NCBI GenBank assembly: GCA_030374805.1
Contig: JARGSG010000224.1
Coordinates: 124,001-188,000 of the forward strand
Reading direction: 5' to 3'
Length of the DNA stretch: 64,000 nucleotides
Origin: Gracilaria gracilis
Taxonomy: Eukaryota > Rhodophyta > Florideophyceae > Gracilariales > Gracilariaceae
Part shown: positions 44,314 to 54,170 of the stretch, one piece after another
Numbering within the stretch: the stretch's first letter is position 1
How the letters are laid out: each line of letters starts with the position of its first letter
Position numbers and translations under genes: made by a program
Notes under the pieces: generated by a model
What the model was told of the DNA's origin: nothing
Database searches by the model: none
Seen by the model: the letters and a program-made list of their open reading frames with translations, nothing else

Positions 44314-44748
44314 ATGAATGCAACAATGAAGATTACAGGCAGAACGGTTGCCAAGGCCACTCGCAAGAAGGGCCGACGGGAGAGCTACACACGTTTTTCG
44401 GCTTCGGAAGAGGCGCATCTGCTGGAAGGAGTGCGAAAGTATGGAGCCGGAAAATGGAAAAAGATCCTCACATGCTACGAGTTTCACCGTAAACGCACGG
44501 CTGTTGACTTGAAGGACAAGTACCGAAACATTATGCGGGCTCAGGAAAGAGAGAAGAGACAGAGATTAGAAAGAGTTGGGGTGGGGAAGGGAAGCAGCAA
44601 CATGAGTGAGGGGCTAGTTGGTGGTGGGGGGTGTATTCCAAGGGGCACAAATGACGATGTAAGTGTGAACGGAAGGGAAAAACGGATAGAGGCACCGTCT
44701 GCAATGAAGCTTACGAGACTGCTCTGCGAACCAGAGGAAAGCTACTAA
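44314..44748 (+). CDS. Myb/SANT protein with telobox motif (telomere-binding-like)
   Basis: 144 residues with one Myb repeat: SYTRFSASEEAHLLEGVRKY, then GAGKWKKILTCY, then RTAVDLKDKYRN. VDLKDKYRN (64-72) is the telobox (VDLKDKWRN in TRF and plant telomere-repeat-binding proteins), with Trp replaced by Tyr. Such proteins bind double-stranded telomere repeats or telobox promoters. Basic residues precede the repeat. No TRFH or BRCT-like dimerisation domain is present, so it resembles short single-repeat plant and algal proteins. I used ATG 44314; upstream in frame only TTG is offered. Confidence 0.75.
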   Translation: MNATMKITGRTVAKATRKKGRRESYTRFSASEEAHLLEGVRKYGAGKWKKILTCYEFHRKRTAVDLKDKYRNIMRAQEREKRQRLERVGVGKGSSNMSEGLVGGGGCIPRGTNDDVSVNGREKRIEAPSAMKLTRLLCEPEESY

Positions 44749-45618
44749 GCGGATATACAGGGGGCTGTCGCTTCTCGTTGATCAGTGGTTGGAAGCAATG
44801 TAACTTATACATGTTATCATTTTGGAAACGAACAAAATGTAAGGTCATCTCTCTCGAACTCGAGGAGTAGATAGTAACATACAGAATGTTGTACAATAGA
44901 AGGTTTTTGTTAGACTACACATGACATAGATACAATGAAGAGAATACGTATTGCACACATTGGAAGGTGGCGCGTTTAGACTTGGGCCGGGGGGTTGGTA
45001 ATTTTACGACGTTGGTATCTATCTACGAGTGTAGCGCGTAGCGCGCGACGACAAGACGGCCACCCGCTCCTCCGGCGGCGCAGCGCGCCCGAACGGCGGC
45101 TAAAAAGTTACTCTTCAGCGACGCGCCGCGTGGCGCGTCAGGAAGGTAAAGAACGAACCAACGAAAAGAAGCGAAGCGCAAGCCCGCTTCGCGCCAAGCG
45201 CCCAAGCGCAAAAACAGCTCGTCTCACGTGCACGCGCGTGAGAGCCAAAGCGCGCCACAAGTTTGCAACTAGTTCCAACACGTACACGTACACACACAAT
45301 CACGACGACGCTGCCACGCCGCGCCAGCGCACCACGCTCGCACGCGCTGCGCCAACCCGCAGCGCCGCGCAGCGCAGCGCACCCAAAACACAGCGCGTGC
45401 GCAATCGCGCGGCGTATCTTTACTTGTTTAAACCACCGCGTCCCCTCCCCCGCCTCCCGTCCCCACCGCCCTCTCCCGTCGCTCACCCCCCCCCCCCACC
45501 CCCCCCCCCGTCGTCGTCCCCATCGTCGTGCACGCCCCGCATCATTCTCCGTCCACATTCCCTCCCAAGTATCAATTATCAAAGCTCGTTTGCTTTCCCG
45601 TTTTTTGAACTCGTCCAG
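44749..45618. promoter_or_regulatory. 5' region of the DEAD-box-like gene
   Basis: AT-rich to 44980, then GCGC-dense (45020-45420), then pyrimidine-rich with C runs (about 45487-45510) up to the ATG. The helicase frame is open back to 44995, but the translated residues are Arg/Ala/Pro from GC-rich sequence, so I treat it as promoter and leader. Confidence 0.5.
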
Positions 45619-48600
45619 ATGAACGCGTCGCCTGTTTCGCACTCTCAGCAGCCCCCCAATGAGGCGCCACCCGCGCCGCACGCCCGTCCACGCGGCCGCG
45701 GTCGTGGCAGGGGTCGTGGAAGGGGTCGTGGCCGCGGTCGTCGAGGAAGAGCCGCATACCCATCCGCCCGCGTCGCCAACGGCCATGCCTTGTCGTCGCC
45801 GTCATCCGATGTACACCAACGTCCTACAGGTCCGTTCAACGCGCCCAGTAGTGCACCGCCTCAACCTCCGTTGCATCTCATCACGCTTGTTGATGCCCCT
45901 TCAAAGGAGAACGGAAATGTTCAGTCAAAACCCTGTCTTGCCGTTGTGTCTACCCCTCCGCCTCAACATCCGCCTGTCACTCCCACTGCCAAGCAGCGGC
46001 CTGTCAGCAGTGATACTCCCACCCCTCCGTCCAACATAAGTGTTGTGCAGAGCGAAGCGAATCAGCTTTCCATTAATGCCGAGCACATCCCTGCTGAGAT
46101 GTCCATTCCCGCCAATATCGCCACGCTTGTAGATCCCACACCCCTTGCATCCCAGACCGACAACGATCTTGCTTCAAACGCGAAGCATGTGGTTACCATC
46201 ATAGGTGAATCTGTTTGCATCAAATCGAACCCCGCTGTTGCGGTAAACGTACCTAATGGCAGCAAGTCGGAAGAGGAACTAAGTACCGCAACCAAAATTG
46301 ATGACGTGAACAAGCATGAAGATGAAGACGACGCGAAGAACGACAACATCAAAACAGACCACAGCCAAGCAGTTGAGAACAAGCCCGAGGACAGGAACAA
46401 TGACGAAAAGAAGCTTGATGACAAGAAGCACGAGGATAAGCAGCCTCACGACAGGAAGAGCGTTGACGAGACACATAACGACAATAAGCCTGACAGCGGC
46501 CCTATGCCCGAAGAGGGAGCCATTCCTAACCCGAACACATCTAACTCTGACACCGCTACTGCGAAGACAGACGACGCGGACATTCACCCAAACGGCACAG
46601 CCACTGTCAATCAAAAGCGCCATTCTACAGCGCGCACGAACAACAACGCCAACAAGAACGTCGGACAAAAGACGAGCAGCCCACTTCGTCAGAGTAGCTT
46701 GAATGTCAGCGCGGCAAGTGCACTCTCCGAGGATACTCGATCCAACGATCAACAGACCCCACCAATCGAGCCAAAGACGTCGGTGAAACAATCGAAGCTG
46801 GCCAGGCCGTCCGCACCGGAGGGTCAACGAACAGGACATACTGAGGCTGTCCACGCCAAGCCGACACATCCCAAGAGTACTGTTCGAGCCTCACAAAGGA
46901 TCAAGACACGTCCGGAATCGAAAGGTCGCCAGATGCGCCAGTCCTCAGCACCATTCGAAGCCCCCCAAACACAACAAAGTGAGGCGTCTCCTGTTGAGTC
47001 TTCCACAGAGACGCCACCACAAAAAGCAGGAACTGCCGCATCTGGCTCTGCTGCGCCTTCTGCCTCTGACGCAGAGAAGGCCGAAGTGCCAAGACAGTCC
47101 AATAGAACCACTCACGATCAGAGAGTTCTCCCCGCGTCTTCAGCCCCTTCTGAAAGAGCATCTACTCCTTTAGCATCAGAGAGTATAAGTGCGTCATTTA
47201 ACAGTCTGAACATTCATCCTCTTCTTAAAGAAGTTATTGCAAAGAAATTCGGCTACCAGAGTATGACTGCCATACAGGAGCGCACAATCCCTGTTGCTCT
47301 TACCGGATCGGATGTGTTAGTCAGCATGCGGTCCGCAGTAGGCAAGTCATTGGCATTTCTTCTACCGGCCTTGCATCGTACAATAACTGAACCACAGTCT
47401 GCGACTTCTGTACTTGTCCTTGCTCCGACGTGGACACACGCCCGTGCAATCACGTACACGACCCGTTCCCTTCTCTCATTCTCCGTCCAGCACTCGGTTC
47501 GCATGGCCTCAGAGGGAACTACCGTGAAAGCTGATCTGGAATTTATGGAGAAGGACATCAGCCCGACAGTAATCGTTGCTACACCTAGTCGCCTGCTCGA
47601 TCATCTTAGTAATGAATCATCTGGCTTTAAAGAGGCGCTGACACAGATCAAGGTGCTAGTACTGGATGATGCCGAACGCTTAATGAAATCACCAATTGCA
47701 AAGGATGTCAAAAAGATACTGCGGCACTTACCGCCGCCGGAACAACGCCAGACCATGATCTTTGCCTCTAACCGCAGTCGCGACTCTGAAGCTCTTGCTG
47801 CCCTGGCTCTCCGGCCGAAGTATGACCTGGTCGAAGGCTTTAGCGAGCTTGGCATCCAGAAAGTTGCCCAGTCATTGCTTGTTACAAGGCTTCAAGATCA
47901 ATCAGCGGCACTTGGTGTTCTGCTTATGCAATGTATGAAACTCTCAGACTACAAGATTGTGGTCTTCTTCACAACAGGACAACAAACATCCTTCTACGCT
48001 GATATGTTCGAAGCAATGGGTCGCGCGGTGTTTGTTCTGCATTCACAGCTGTCTCCTGCAGAACGCGAAAACGTCTGTTCTGCGTTCCGGGATCAACAGA
48101 ACGTCATTCTCTTCACATCGGACAAGGCCACACCAAATCTTCGATTTGCACATGCGTCAAGCGTAATTCAAGTTGGCCTGCCGGCCGGTCGTTCGCAATA
48201 CATACAGCGAATCGCGAGGACGTCTCATGCAGAAAATGGGGGAAGTGCAGTAGTGCTACTTGCACCTTTTGAGAAGGACTACTTCAAGACTCAAGCAACT
48301 GGTCTCCCAATCCAGGAAATTCCGGAGCTCCCGAAAGATATGATGGTTGCCATGCAGGGGGCCGTTGAAAGTGCCGTGAAGAAGATTCCATTGTACGTCA
48401 AAGTGAGTGGTTATCGTGCCTACTTAAGTTTCTATCACGCAAAAGCCGAAGTTCTCAGCAAATCTCAGGAAGAAATGATAAAGACAGCGGCTGAATGGGC
48501 TCTTCAAGTCGCTATGTTGTCTGAGATTCCTTCAATCCCGAAGCGATCAGCCATGATGATGGGTATAGACGAGCAGCTTGTGAATGTAATGCCCGACTAT

Positions 48601-48690
48601 CCGAGACGTGGTCGTGGCCGTGGTCGTGGCCGCGGACGTGGCAGGGGTCGCGGTGGATATCGTGGGCATAGCAGGGATGACTCTGTCTGA
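45619..48690 (+). CDS. DEAD-box-helicase-like protein with degenerate motifs and RG-rich ends
   Basis: 1,023 residues. 25-50: (RG)n repeat. 50-530: disordered, with a highly charged Asp/Lys stretch (about 230-290). 530-920: two RecA-like domains: Q motif-like FGYQSMTAIQERTIP, Walker A SAVGKS (K576), VIVATPSRLLDHL, Walker B VLDDAERL (683-686 DDAE in place of DEAD), FASNRS in place of SAT, TSDKATPNLRF where motif V is expected, and QRIARTSH (863-870) in place of HRIGRTAR. C-terminal 1003-1018: second (RG)n. Lysine of Walker A is kept, but the catalytic Glu is Asp and the last Arg of motif VI is His. RNA binding is likely; unwinding is doubtful. Confidence 0.8.
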   Translation: MNASPVSHSQQPPNEAPPAPHARPRGRGRGRGRGRGRGRGRRGRAAYPSARVANGHALSSPSSDVHQRPTGPFNAPSSAPPQPPLHLITLVDAPSKENGNVQSKPCLAVVSTPPPQHPPVTPTAKQRPVSSDTPTPPSNISVVQSEANQLSINAEHIPAEMSIPANIATLVDPTPLASQTDNDLASNAKHVVTIIGESVCIKSNPAVAVNVPNGSKSEEELSTATKIDDVNKHEDEDDAKNDNIKTDHSQAVENKPEDRNNDEKKLDDKKHEDKQPHDRKSVDETHNDNKPDSGPMPEEGAIPNPNTSNSDTATAKTDDADIHPNGTATVNQKRHSTARTNNNANKNVGQKTSSPLRQSSLNVSAASALSEDTRSNDQQTPPIEPKTSVKQSKLARPSAPEGQRTGHTEAVHAKPTHPKSTVRASQRIKTRPESKGRQMRQSSAPFEAPQTQQSEASPVESSTETPPQKAGTAASGSAAPSASDAEKAEVPRQSNRTTHDQRVLPASSAPSERASTPLASESISASFNSLNIHPLLKEVIAKKFGYQSMTAIQERTIPVALTGSDVLVSMRSAVGKSLAFLLPALHRTITEPQSATSVLVLAPTWTHARAITYTTRSLLSFSVQHSVRMASEGTTVKADLEFMEKDISPTVIVATPSRLLDHLSNESSGFKEALTQIKVLVLDDAERLMKSPIAKDVKKILRHLPPPEQRQTMIFASNRSRDSEALAALALRPKYDLVEGFSELGIQKVAQSLLVTRLQDQSAALGVLLMQCMKLSDYKIVVFFTTGQQTSFYADMFEAMGRAVFVLHSQLSPAERENVCSAFRDQQNVILFTSDKATPNLRFAHASSVIQVGLPAGRSQYIQRIARTSHAENGGSAVVLLAPFEKDYFKTQATGLPIQEIPELPKDMMVAMQGAVESAVKKIPLYVKVSGYRAYLSFYHAKAEVLSKSQEEMIKTAAEWALQVAMLSEIPSIPKRSAMMMGIDEQLVNVMPDYPRRGRGRGRGRGRGRGRGGYRGHSRDDSV

Positions 48691-49135
48691 TGAGCTCTTA
48701 TGCGGTTCAGTATGGGGAAGCTTCAGGCTTTGACTCATGTTTTCGAAACTGTTATTCATCCTACCTTTTTACCTTGTGGACATCTTTCACTCTAGCTAGA
48801 CTCATACTGTAGATCCTGTCCTTAACTTGTACAGCCTTTTTTTCATGGTGGGCGTAAAAATCGTTCTGCTCTGCTGTGAATCAGTCGGTTTCACTTTCCT
48901 CGTTGCTTCTCAAGTACGATGCTTCAAGCTTCAAAAGAAATGGCCATTTGCGTAGGCACGTAGAAGGACAATATATGCTGCATGGTCCATATAGGAGCTG
49001 TTACCTTTTTCGGCCGATGTGAAACATGAAGAGTTGAAAGAAGATGTGACACTTCGATGTTCTCACGGTATCATGTATCCAGTATGCGTAGAATACTCAT
49101 TGAGCTGCTGTTGAATGTCTTGCTCTCATTGCGAT

Positions 49136-49445
49136 ATGAAGATGCCATCTCAAACTGGCGGTGGTTTGGTCGTGGAAGCTTCATTGTGCGAGCAGGTAGG
49201 TCGCATCACCGCAGACCTTAGACATGCCAACGGGCCTCCACGAGTGTAAAGGGAACTCACGAGACGACCTCCTGGAGCTTCACGAAAAGATGGATATCGA
49301 ACGAATTATCTCTCGCGTCACGTGGGGCGTTTTGCACGGATTGGATGGAAGACTTTTTGGCCAGTTGGTTGGTGTTTGCAATCTGCCTCACCAGAATTTG
49401 CTTGATACGTATCAAATACGGGCACTAGCTACTCGCCTTCTCGCG
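49136..49445 (+). CDS. Possible small or partial gene, unknown
   Basis: ATG at 49136 opens 20 codons (MKMPSQTGGGLVVEASLCEQ). Then a 19-nt GTAGG...CGCAG segment (49196-49214) would, if removed, join in frame to TLDMPTGLHECKGN and run through HEKMDIERIISRVTWGVLHG to RALATRLLA before a GTATGC donor-like site at 49446. The peptide has a normal amphipathic composition but no known domain. Without splicing the frames are separate and short. Treated as tentative. Confidence 0.25.
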
Positions 49446-49546
49446 GTATGCCTGTCTCCATAACCCCGTGCAATACCGTGGGGAAGCGAAACGAGTAAGC
49501 AAATGGGACTCCTACGGAGACCAAAAACCATGACGGAGATTCGGCC

Positions 49547-49592
49547 GCCTCGGAATCAGGGGCGGCTGACCACAGTAAAGAAGAAGTATCAA
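49547..49592 (+). repeat. Short GC-rich module, copy 1
   Basis: CCGCCTCGGAATCAGGGGCG, then GCTGACCACAGTAAAGAAGAA. The same words occur reversed at 50060-50107 and 50306-50354. The 5' edge is the same in all copies, and the number of GAA units at the 3' edge varies. Confidence 0.8.
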
Positions 49593-50059
49593 ATACCCTT
49601 GGTAGCGATAACCAAGTAACAGTCCTGCATTTATGAAGTTGAGCGTTCTCCAATCTTCGTCTTCGTTTCGATTCTGAAGCAACCCTCTTAAGAAGGATAT
49701 GAAAGATTATCATAGCGGGCTACAGTTCTACCGATAAAAAGGTTTCCTCAAGAATATCTACGCAGCAATTGTTGTCCTGGTGAATTCTACGTGTAGGTCA
49801 ATGCGGTGTCATGGAAAACGAAAGAGTGAATAAGCTGGCGAAATCTGCCTAAGAATCAAGTCAGACCAGGTTAACTCCAATTGACATGCTTGAAGTCAAA
49901 CCCATGTCCCCTACTAAGCTGAGATCTCGCAGAAAATGGATACACACCGTCGTCGTATCGTTTTGGATCTCACATTCCTTGAAGGAGGTTTGTGTCCATT
50001 TGGAGACCAAATGTTGTAAACGAGTCGAGCACGATGTCCTGGGATGCCCAAGTAAAAAG

Positions 50060-50107
50060 CATTCTTCTTCTTCTTCTTTACTGTGGTCAGCCGCCCCTGA
50101 TTCCGAG
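50060..50107 (-). repeat. Short GC-rich module, copy 2
   Basis: Minus-strand copy of the module at 49547, ending with four GAA units. It contains a CCGCC/GGCGG stem. Confidence 0.8.
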
Positions 50108-50305
50108 GCGGTCGAAGAACTATCTATTGATGTTTGTATCTAAAGGTAGTTCTCTCTCTTTAAGAAGGCCAAAACCGTAACGGCCAGTAAACAGCATGAA
50201 GGCAATGGTTCTTCCCCTTATTTGGAGACGTCAGGGTTCAGGTGTAGGTGAGATTATACGAAAATGGTCTGATGAGTGTTGACGCCTACCTTCCTAGTCA
50301 GCAAA

Positions 50306-50354
50306 CCTTTCTTCTTCTTCTTTACTGTGGTCAACCGCCCCTGATTCCGAGGCG
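50306..50354 (-). repeat. Short GC-rich module, copy 3
   Basis: Minus-strand copy with one difference (GGTTGACC in place of GGCTGACC), ending with four GAA units. Confidence 0.8.
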
Positions 50355-51217
50355 GCAGAAAAACCTTTCTTTCAAGACAAGATTCTCTGCTACGACGTAA
50401 GTTAACTACCCTTGGTAGGCTTCTATAGTGTCCTCCTAAAAGAGAGAGTTCCAGGAATCAGAACCAAGCCCTGCGCCAGAACTTATGCTGGTTGCCAAAA
50501 GTACTCTGTGGCACTTTTGTGCTGAGTTTGTTTGAGCAGATTGCGGGAGAATCTCATTGCTATCCGTGATGCGTTAGACTATGTTCAGCTTCAAACTTTG
50601 GCAACGTACAGTATCAAGATCGCGGATGGGTACGACGATATGTCACAACGGGACTAGCCGGGCTAGAAATGTGTGATGGAACTTCATTACGGTTTGTACT
50701 CACAATACCAGAGAAGTTGGAAGAGGCTTCGGAGTCCACCATATCGCCATGTTTATTGTGCACCGTGAGCAATAACTTGCCTAGAGAGTCTACCACGGGA
50801 GCTGTAGGTGTGGAACTCATGAAACTGGACCTACGGCCGTCATTCGAAGAACCCTTGTAAGATAGCTCTGTCATCCTCTTGTCGTAATATGAAAGCAAAT
50901 GTTTGGAGAGAACAAGCGAGATCCCCTTATCCTTAATGCAAAATAACAACCCAAATAAACAACCGTCGCTGACCAATCTTCATCAGCAATTGCGTAACAT
51001 TTTCAACGCTTGCCCCCTGTTGATGTCATTGTGCATTATAGCCCAAACACCTCTCGATGTTTAGACGCCGGCTAAAATCGCGTGAGATATCAGATACAGG
51101 AAGCGCGAAAACATTACCACGATGTATCCTACAAGTGATGGAGATGGTCAGCATCGGGCTCGTCCGCGGCTCTTACCGCAGTCGTTACAACATTGCTCCA
51201 TTCTCGCCTTCTAACAC

Positions 51218-51745
51218 ATGGCAGCAGTCTCCTATGGAAGTGCACCATCCTCTGATGAAGATACTCTCACAAGTATTTGTGTAAACCGGTTCTGTATTGG
51301 ATGGCGAGCGGAAGACTACGACCAAGATTTAAGCGCAGAAGTTGCCCCTTGGCTTTTCTTGGTACTCGTGACACTCATGCTGTGCTGTCTAATTGTTGCT
51401 CTGATATACATACTTGTGCAAACATTACTCGAAACTCTTCCGCAACGGCTAGAAGCGAAGGGCACCGATCCATCCGTTTCCATGTACACAACACTGTCGA
51501 TGGTATCACCGCTGCACGTGCGCTCGAATAGCATGGAGAGCTCCTGTGCAATATGTCTCGGAAGCGTAAGTTCAGGAAGCATAGTACGACAATTGCCATG
51601 CAAGCATATATTTCACGCGGAATGTATAGATCAATGGTTGCTTCGAAGCGCAAATTTACCGCAATGCCCACTCTGCTTGTCTCTTGTACCGAAGAGATAC
51701 GATGCGGATGAACACATGGAGGCAATGGGTGATTCATGGATTTGA
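51218..51745 (+). CDS. Membrane RING-H2 E3 ubiquitin ligase (ATL/RNF-like)
   Basis: 175 residues. One transmembrane segment (about 44-69, WLFLVLVTLMLCCLIVALIY) and a C-terminal RING-H2 finger: C110, C113, C128, H130, H133, C136, C150 and C153, with the Pro after the seventh Cys (CPLC) and the Trp (DQWL) that contact E2. This is the layout of small membrane E3 ligases (ATL type in plants). The substrate is unknown. ATG 51218. Its stop is 3 bp from the stop of the convergent SmpB gene, so their 3' UTRs must overlap. Confidence 0.85.
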   Translation: MAAVSYGSAPSSDEDTLTSICVNRFCIGWRAEDYDQDLSAEVAPWLFLVLVTLMLCCLIVALIYILVQTLLETLPQRLEAKGTDPSVSMYTTLSMVSPLHVRSNSMESSCAICLGSVSSGSIVRQLPCKHIFHAECIDQWLLRSANLPQCPLCLSLVPKRYDADEHMEAMGDSWI

Positions 51746-51748
51746 TGT

Positions 51749-52366
51749 TCACATACCCCGAACTACAACCTTTTCAATACGTCTCATTTCGCGCTGATCA
51801 TCTCTCTTTTTGATGTCTTGACGACGATCTCTTTCATTTTTGCCTTTTGCCAATGCGATTTCAACTTTGACGAATCCATTAGTGAAGTATAAACGAGTGG
51901 GTACCAATGTAAGCCCTTTCTCTGCCACCTTGCTTTTGAGTTTTCGAATTTCACGCTTGTGTAACAGTAGTTTCTTCTCACGTAGCGGCTCATGGTTGAA
52001 CTTTGCGGTGGCAAACGGGTAGTGGGATATTCGCAAATTCTTTATGTACAACTCGCCGTTTCGAACAACAGCATAGCTGTCACGAATATTGGCCTGTCCC
52101 AATCGGACGGACTTGACTTCGGTGCCCAGTAGTTCTACTCCACATTCGTGCTTCTCAAGGAACTCGTATCTGGATCTTGCGATGCGATTGTCGACGGTGG
52201 GGCTGTAGTTCCTGGGACGCTTGGACTTGGCCATGACGAGTGGCAGGCGGTGTGCAGTTGAAGGTGGGGCTGTACATACTTTGGAGGCGTTGGGTGCTGG
52301 AAAGAGGCCAGAGGGCCTGAAGGATGGCGGAGAGAGACAGAAGAGAGGGGTGGAGACGGGATCCAT
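51749..52366 (-). CDS. smpB: SmpB, tmRNA-binding protein, likely plastid-targeted
   Basis: 205 residues. From 45 on it is a full SmpB: NYSPTVDNRIARSRYEFLEKH, CGVELLGTEVKSVRLGQANI, DSYAVVRNGELYIKNLRISHY, LLLHKREIRKLKSKVAEKGLTL, VPTRLYFTNGFVKVEIALAKGK and a basic tail (DRRQDIKKRDDQREMRRIEK). The first 44 residues lack acidic residues after position 2 and are Ser/Pro/Ala/Phe-rich, as expected for a transit peptide. Red-type plastid genomes keep ssrA (tmRNA), and SmpB made in the cytosol is imported to rescue stalled plastid ribosomes. ATG 52366; an internal Met at 45 starts the bacterial-length protein. Confidence 0.92.
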   Translation of the reverse strand: MDPVSTPLFCLSPPSFRPSGLFPAPNASKVCTAPPSTAHRLPLVMAKSKRPRNYSPTVDNRIARSRYEFLEKHECGVELLGTEVKSVRLGQANIRDSYAVVRNGELYIKNLRISHYPFATAKFNHEPLREKKLLLHKREIRKLKSKVAEKGLTLVPTRLYFTNGFVKVEIALAKGKNERDRRQDIKKRDDQREMRRIEKVVVRGM

Positions 52367-54170
52367 GGGGGTGGGAGATCAGGCAATGGTGGACGGTGAC
52401 TGATGAGCCCTGCTGACTCTGCGCGCAGCGCTCCTGCCATGCGGGTTGTGCGGGCGGACACTGATGAAGATGGGATCGGTAATTGGGGACGGATTGAGGA
52501 AATTAAAGCATCAAAAAAATAATTATGTGGCAAGATCTTGCGCAAGACAGTTGTCTACTATGTAATCTGTAACGTTTGCGTTTAGCGTTAGGGTTAACCT
52601 TCTACCCTTATAGATAGCAGTACCATACGGTGCGTTAAAACTTGATGGAGAGCGATAAGCCTTACGCAGGTAGAACGTTACAATGTTAGCATACAAGCTG
52701 GGTAAAGTTATGTAGATAAAAGGGGACTTTGGAAGATAAGTTACGGTTGAATCTACGTAGATTTACTGCTGCAGGACGACGAATGGTTGCGCAAAAATGG
52801 GAGGAGCGTGGTGCGGAATGAATTGACGCAAGCACATGCGCAGTTACATAAGATGTATCCATTTTCGAGATACGTGAGATTGATGCAGCACAATGCAGGC
52901 AGCGCTGCAGCTGGAAGCGGGCAGGTGGCTTGTTCACGGCCAGCGTGTGGGTGACGGCGATGTCATGATGATGGTGATGAAGACCACGAAGATCACGTCG
53001 GCTGTTATCTGAGAGTGGAAGCTCGAGACGATTGGCACAAGGGCGCGGCGTGCAAAATCTGGCAGATAGATAGGCGCTGCAGTGGCGCCAAATGAAAGCG
53101 AATGGCAACTGGCGACGTTGATTGGGCGGGCAGCGCGATATTTTTTTTCCAACCGACGCAGAGAACGAAGCAGCACAGCGACGCGCCGAGATTGGCGAGC
53201 AGCGGCGCGCGGCCCGTTCGGGGCGGGCACACGCGGCGCTGTTTGAGTCGGTGGGGCGCGCCACGAAACGGCGCGCGTTGATTGGACGTGCAGCCAGCGG
53301 TGATAGCAGAAGATCGCGCTGCGGTCCAACGCCATTGGCGCGCTGCTACGAATCACATATCTGCCATGCGTCTGCAAAATGCATGCTTTCGGCGGCGCCC
53401 GCCACAGCGCGCGCGCTAGCGCCCTCTGCGCGCGCACGTGTGCTGCGTGTGGCGCGTTCGTGTGGCCGCCGCACGAATCCGCGCGGCGCACGGCGCAGCA
53501 TGGCGTAAACTGCGCTCCGTAACTGGTACCGTTGGTACCGTTGGTAACGCGCGCCGGGCACGCACGCGTTGCGCGCGGCCCCCGCGTACGGCCCCGATGT
53601 CATTCGCGCTGCCCCTATGGCGCCCTCATTATTAAACCCTATGGTAACATAAGGTTAGTCGTCGTGCGCGACGGCGCGCGCGCGCGCCCCTCCCACCCGA
53701 AAGCGCCGCGGAAAGCTGCCGTTTCCGTTCCAGAGCCGCCGCATTTCGGTAAACAAACCCGTCCTCTCTCGCCGTCGGCTCCACCCGCCCCCGCCCTTCC
53801 TCCCTCCACCGCCACCTTCGCTGCGTGCCGCGCGCGCGCGTCCCGTTCCCTCCAGCTCCACCACTTGCGTATCTTAGCGACGTGCCCACGCCGCGCGTGC
53901 ACGCCGTGTGCAAACGCCCACGCTCTCTTCCGTCTCTCGCTTGCTGTGTGCCCCGCCCCGTCACATGACGCCGGTCGCTTCTTCGTCCCACCCCTCTCTG
54001 TCATCTTATTTCGCTTCGCCACTCCCCCTCCCCCTTCCTTTCCACACCCCCACCCCACATCCTTCCCCACCCCTCACCCTCTTCCTTCTCCCCCGCCCCT
54101 CTTCTTTCCGCCGCCGCCTTTGCTACTTCCCGCTCTTCATCATCCGCCCGTCCCGCCAACGCTACGCGCC
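52367..54170. promoter_or_regulatory. Divergent 5' region, SmpB and Mei2-like genes
   Basis: 1.8 kb. The middle and right part (53000-53900) is GCGC-dense, and the last 250 bp is pyrimidine-rich leader. Four ATTGG (inverted CCAAT) motifs lie at 53121, 53191, 53281 and 53334, mostly next to G/C words. TACCGTTGG is repeated at about 53525-53545. The ORFs are low-complexity and overlapping. Confidence 0.5.
53121..53338 (+). promoter_or_regulatory. Cluster of four inverted CCAAT boxes
   Basis: ATTGG at 53121-53125, 53191-53195, 53281-53285 and 53334-53338, within 220 bp. NF-Y-type factors bind this word; the clustering in a GC-rich divergent region supports a promoter role, which is inferred. 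Confidence 0.45.

Larger units (their letters stand above)
48691..51217. other. 2.5-kb interval with a repeated short module and coding-like fragments
   Basis: It carries three copies of a module of about 42 bp (separate entries), a possible small gene at 49136-49445, and a frame at 50545-50645 reading LIAIRDALDYVQLQTLATYS that looks coding-like but stops soon. A multi-exon gene on the plus strand cannot be ruled out; no domain is recognised. Confidence 0.4.

Noticed and set aside
44995-45618. 208-codon N-terminal extension of the DEAD-box-like protein
   Set aside because: The codons are Arg/Ala/Pro from the GC-rich promoter; ATG 45619 starts the ordered composition.
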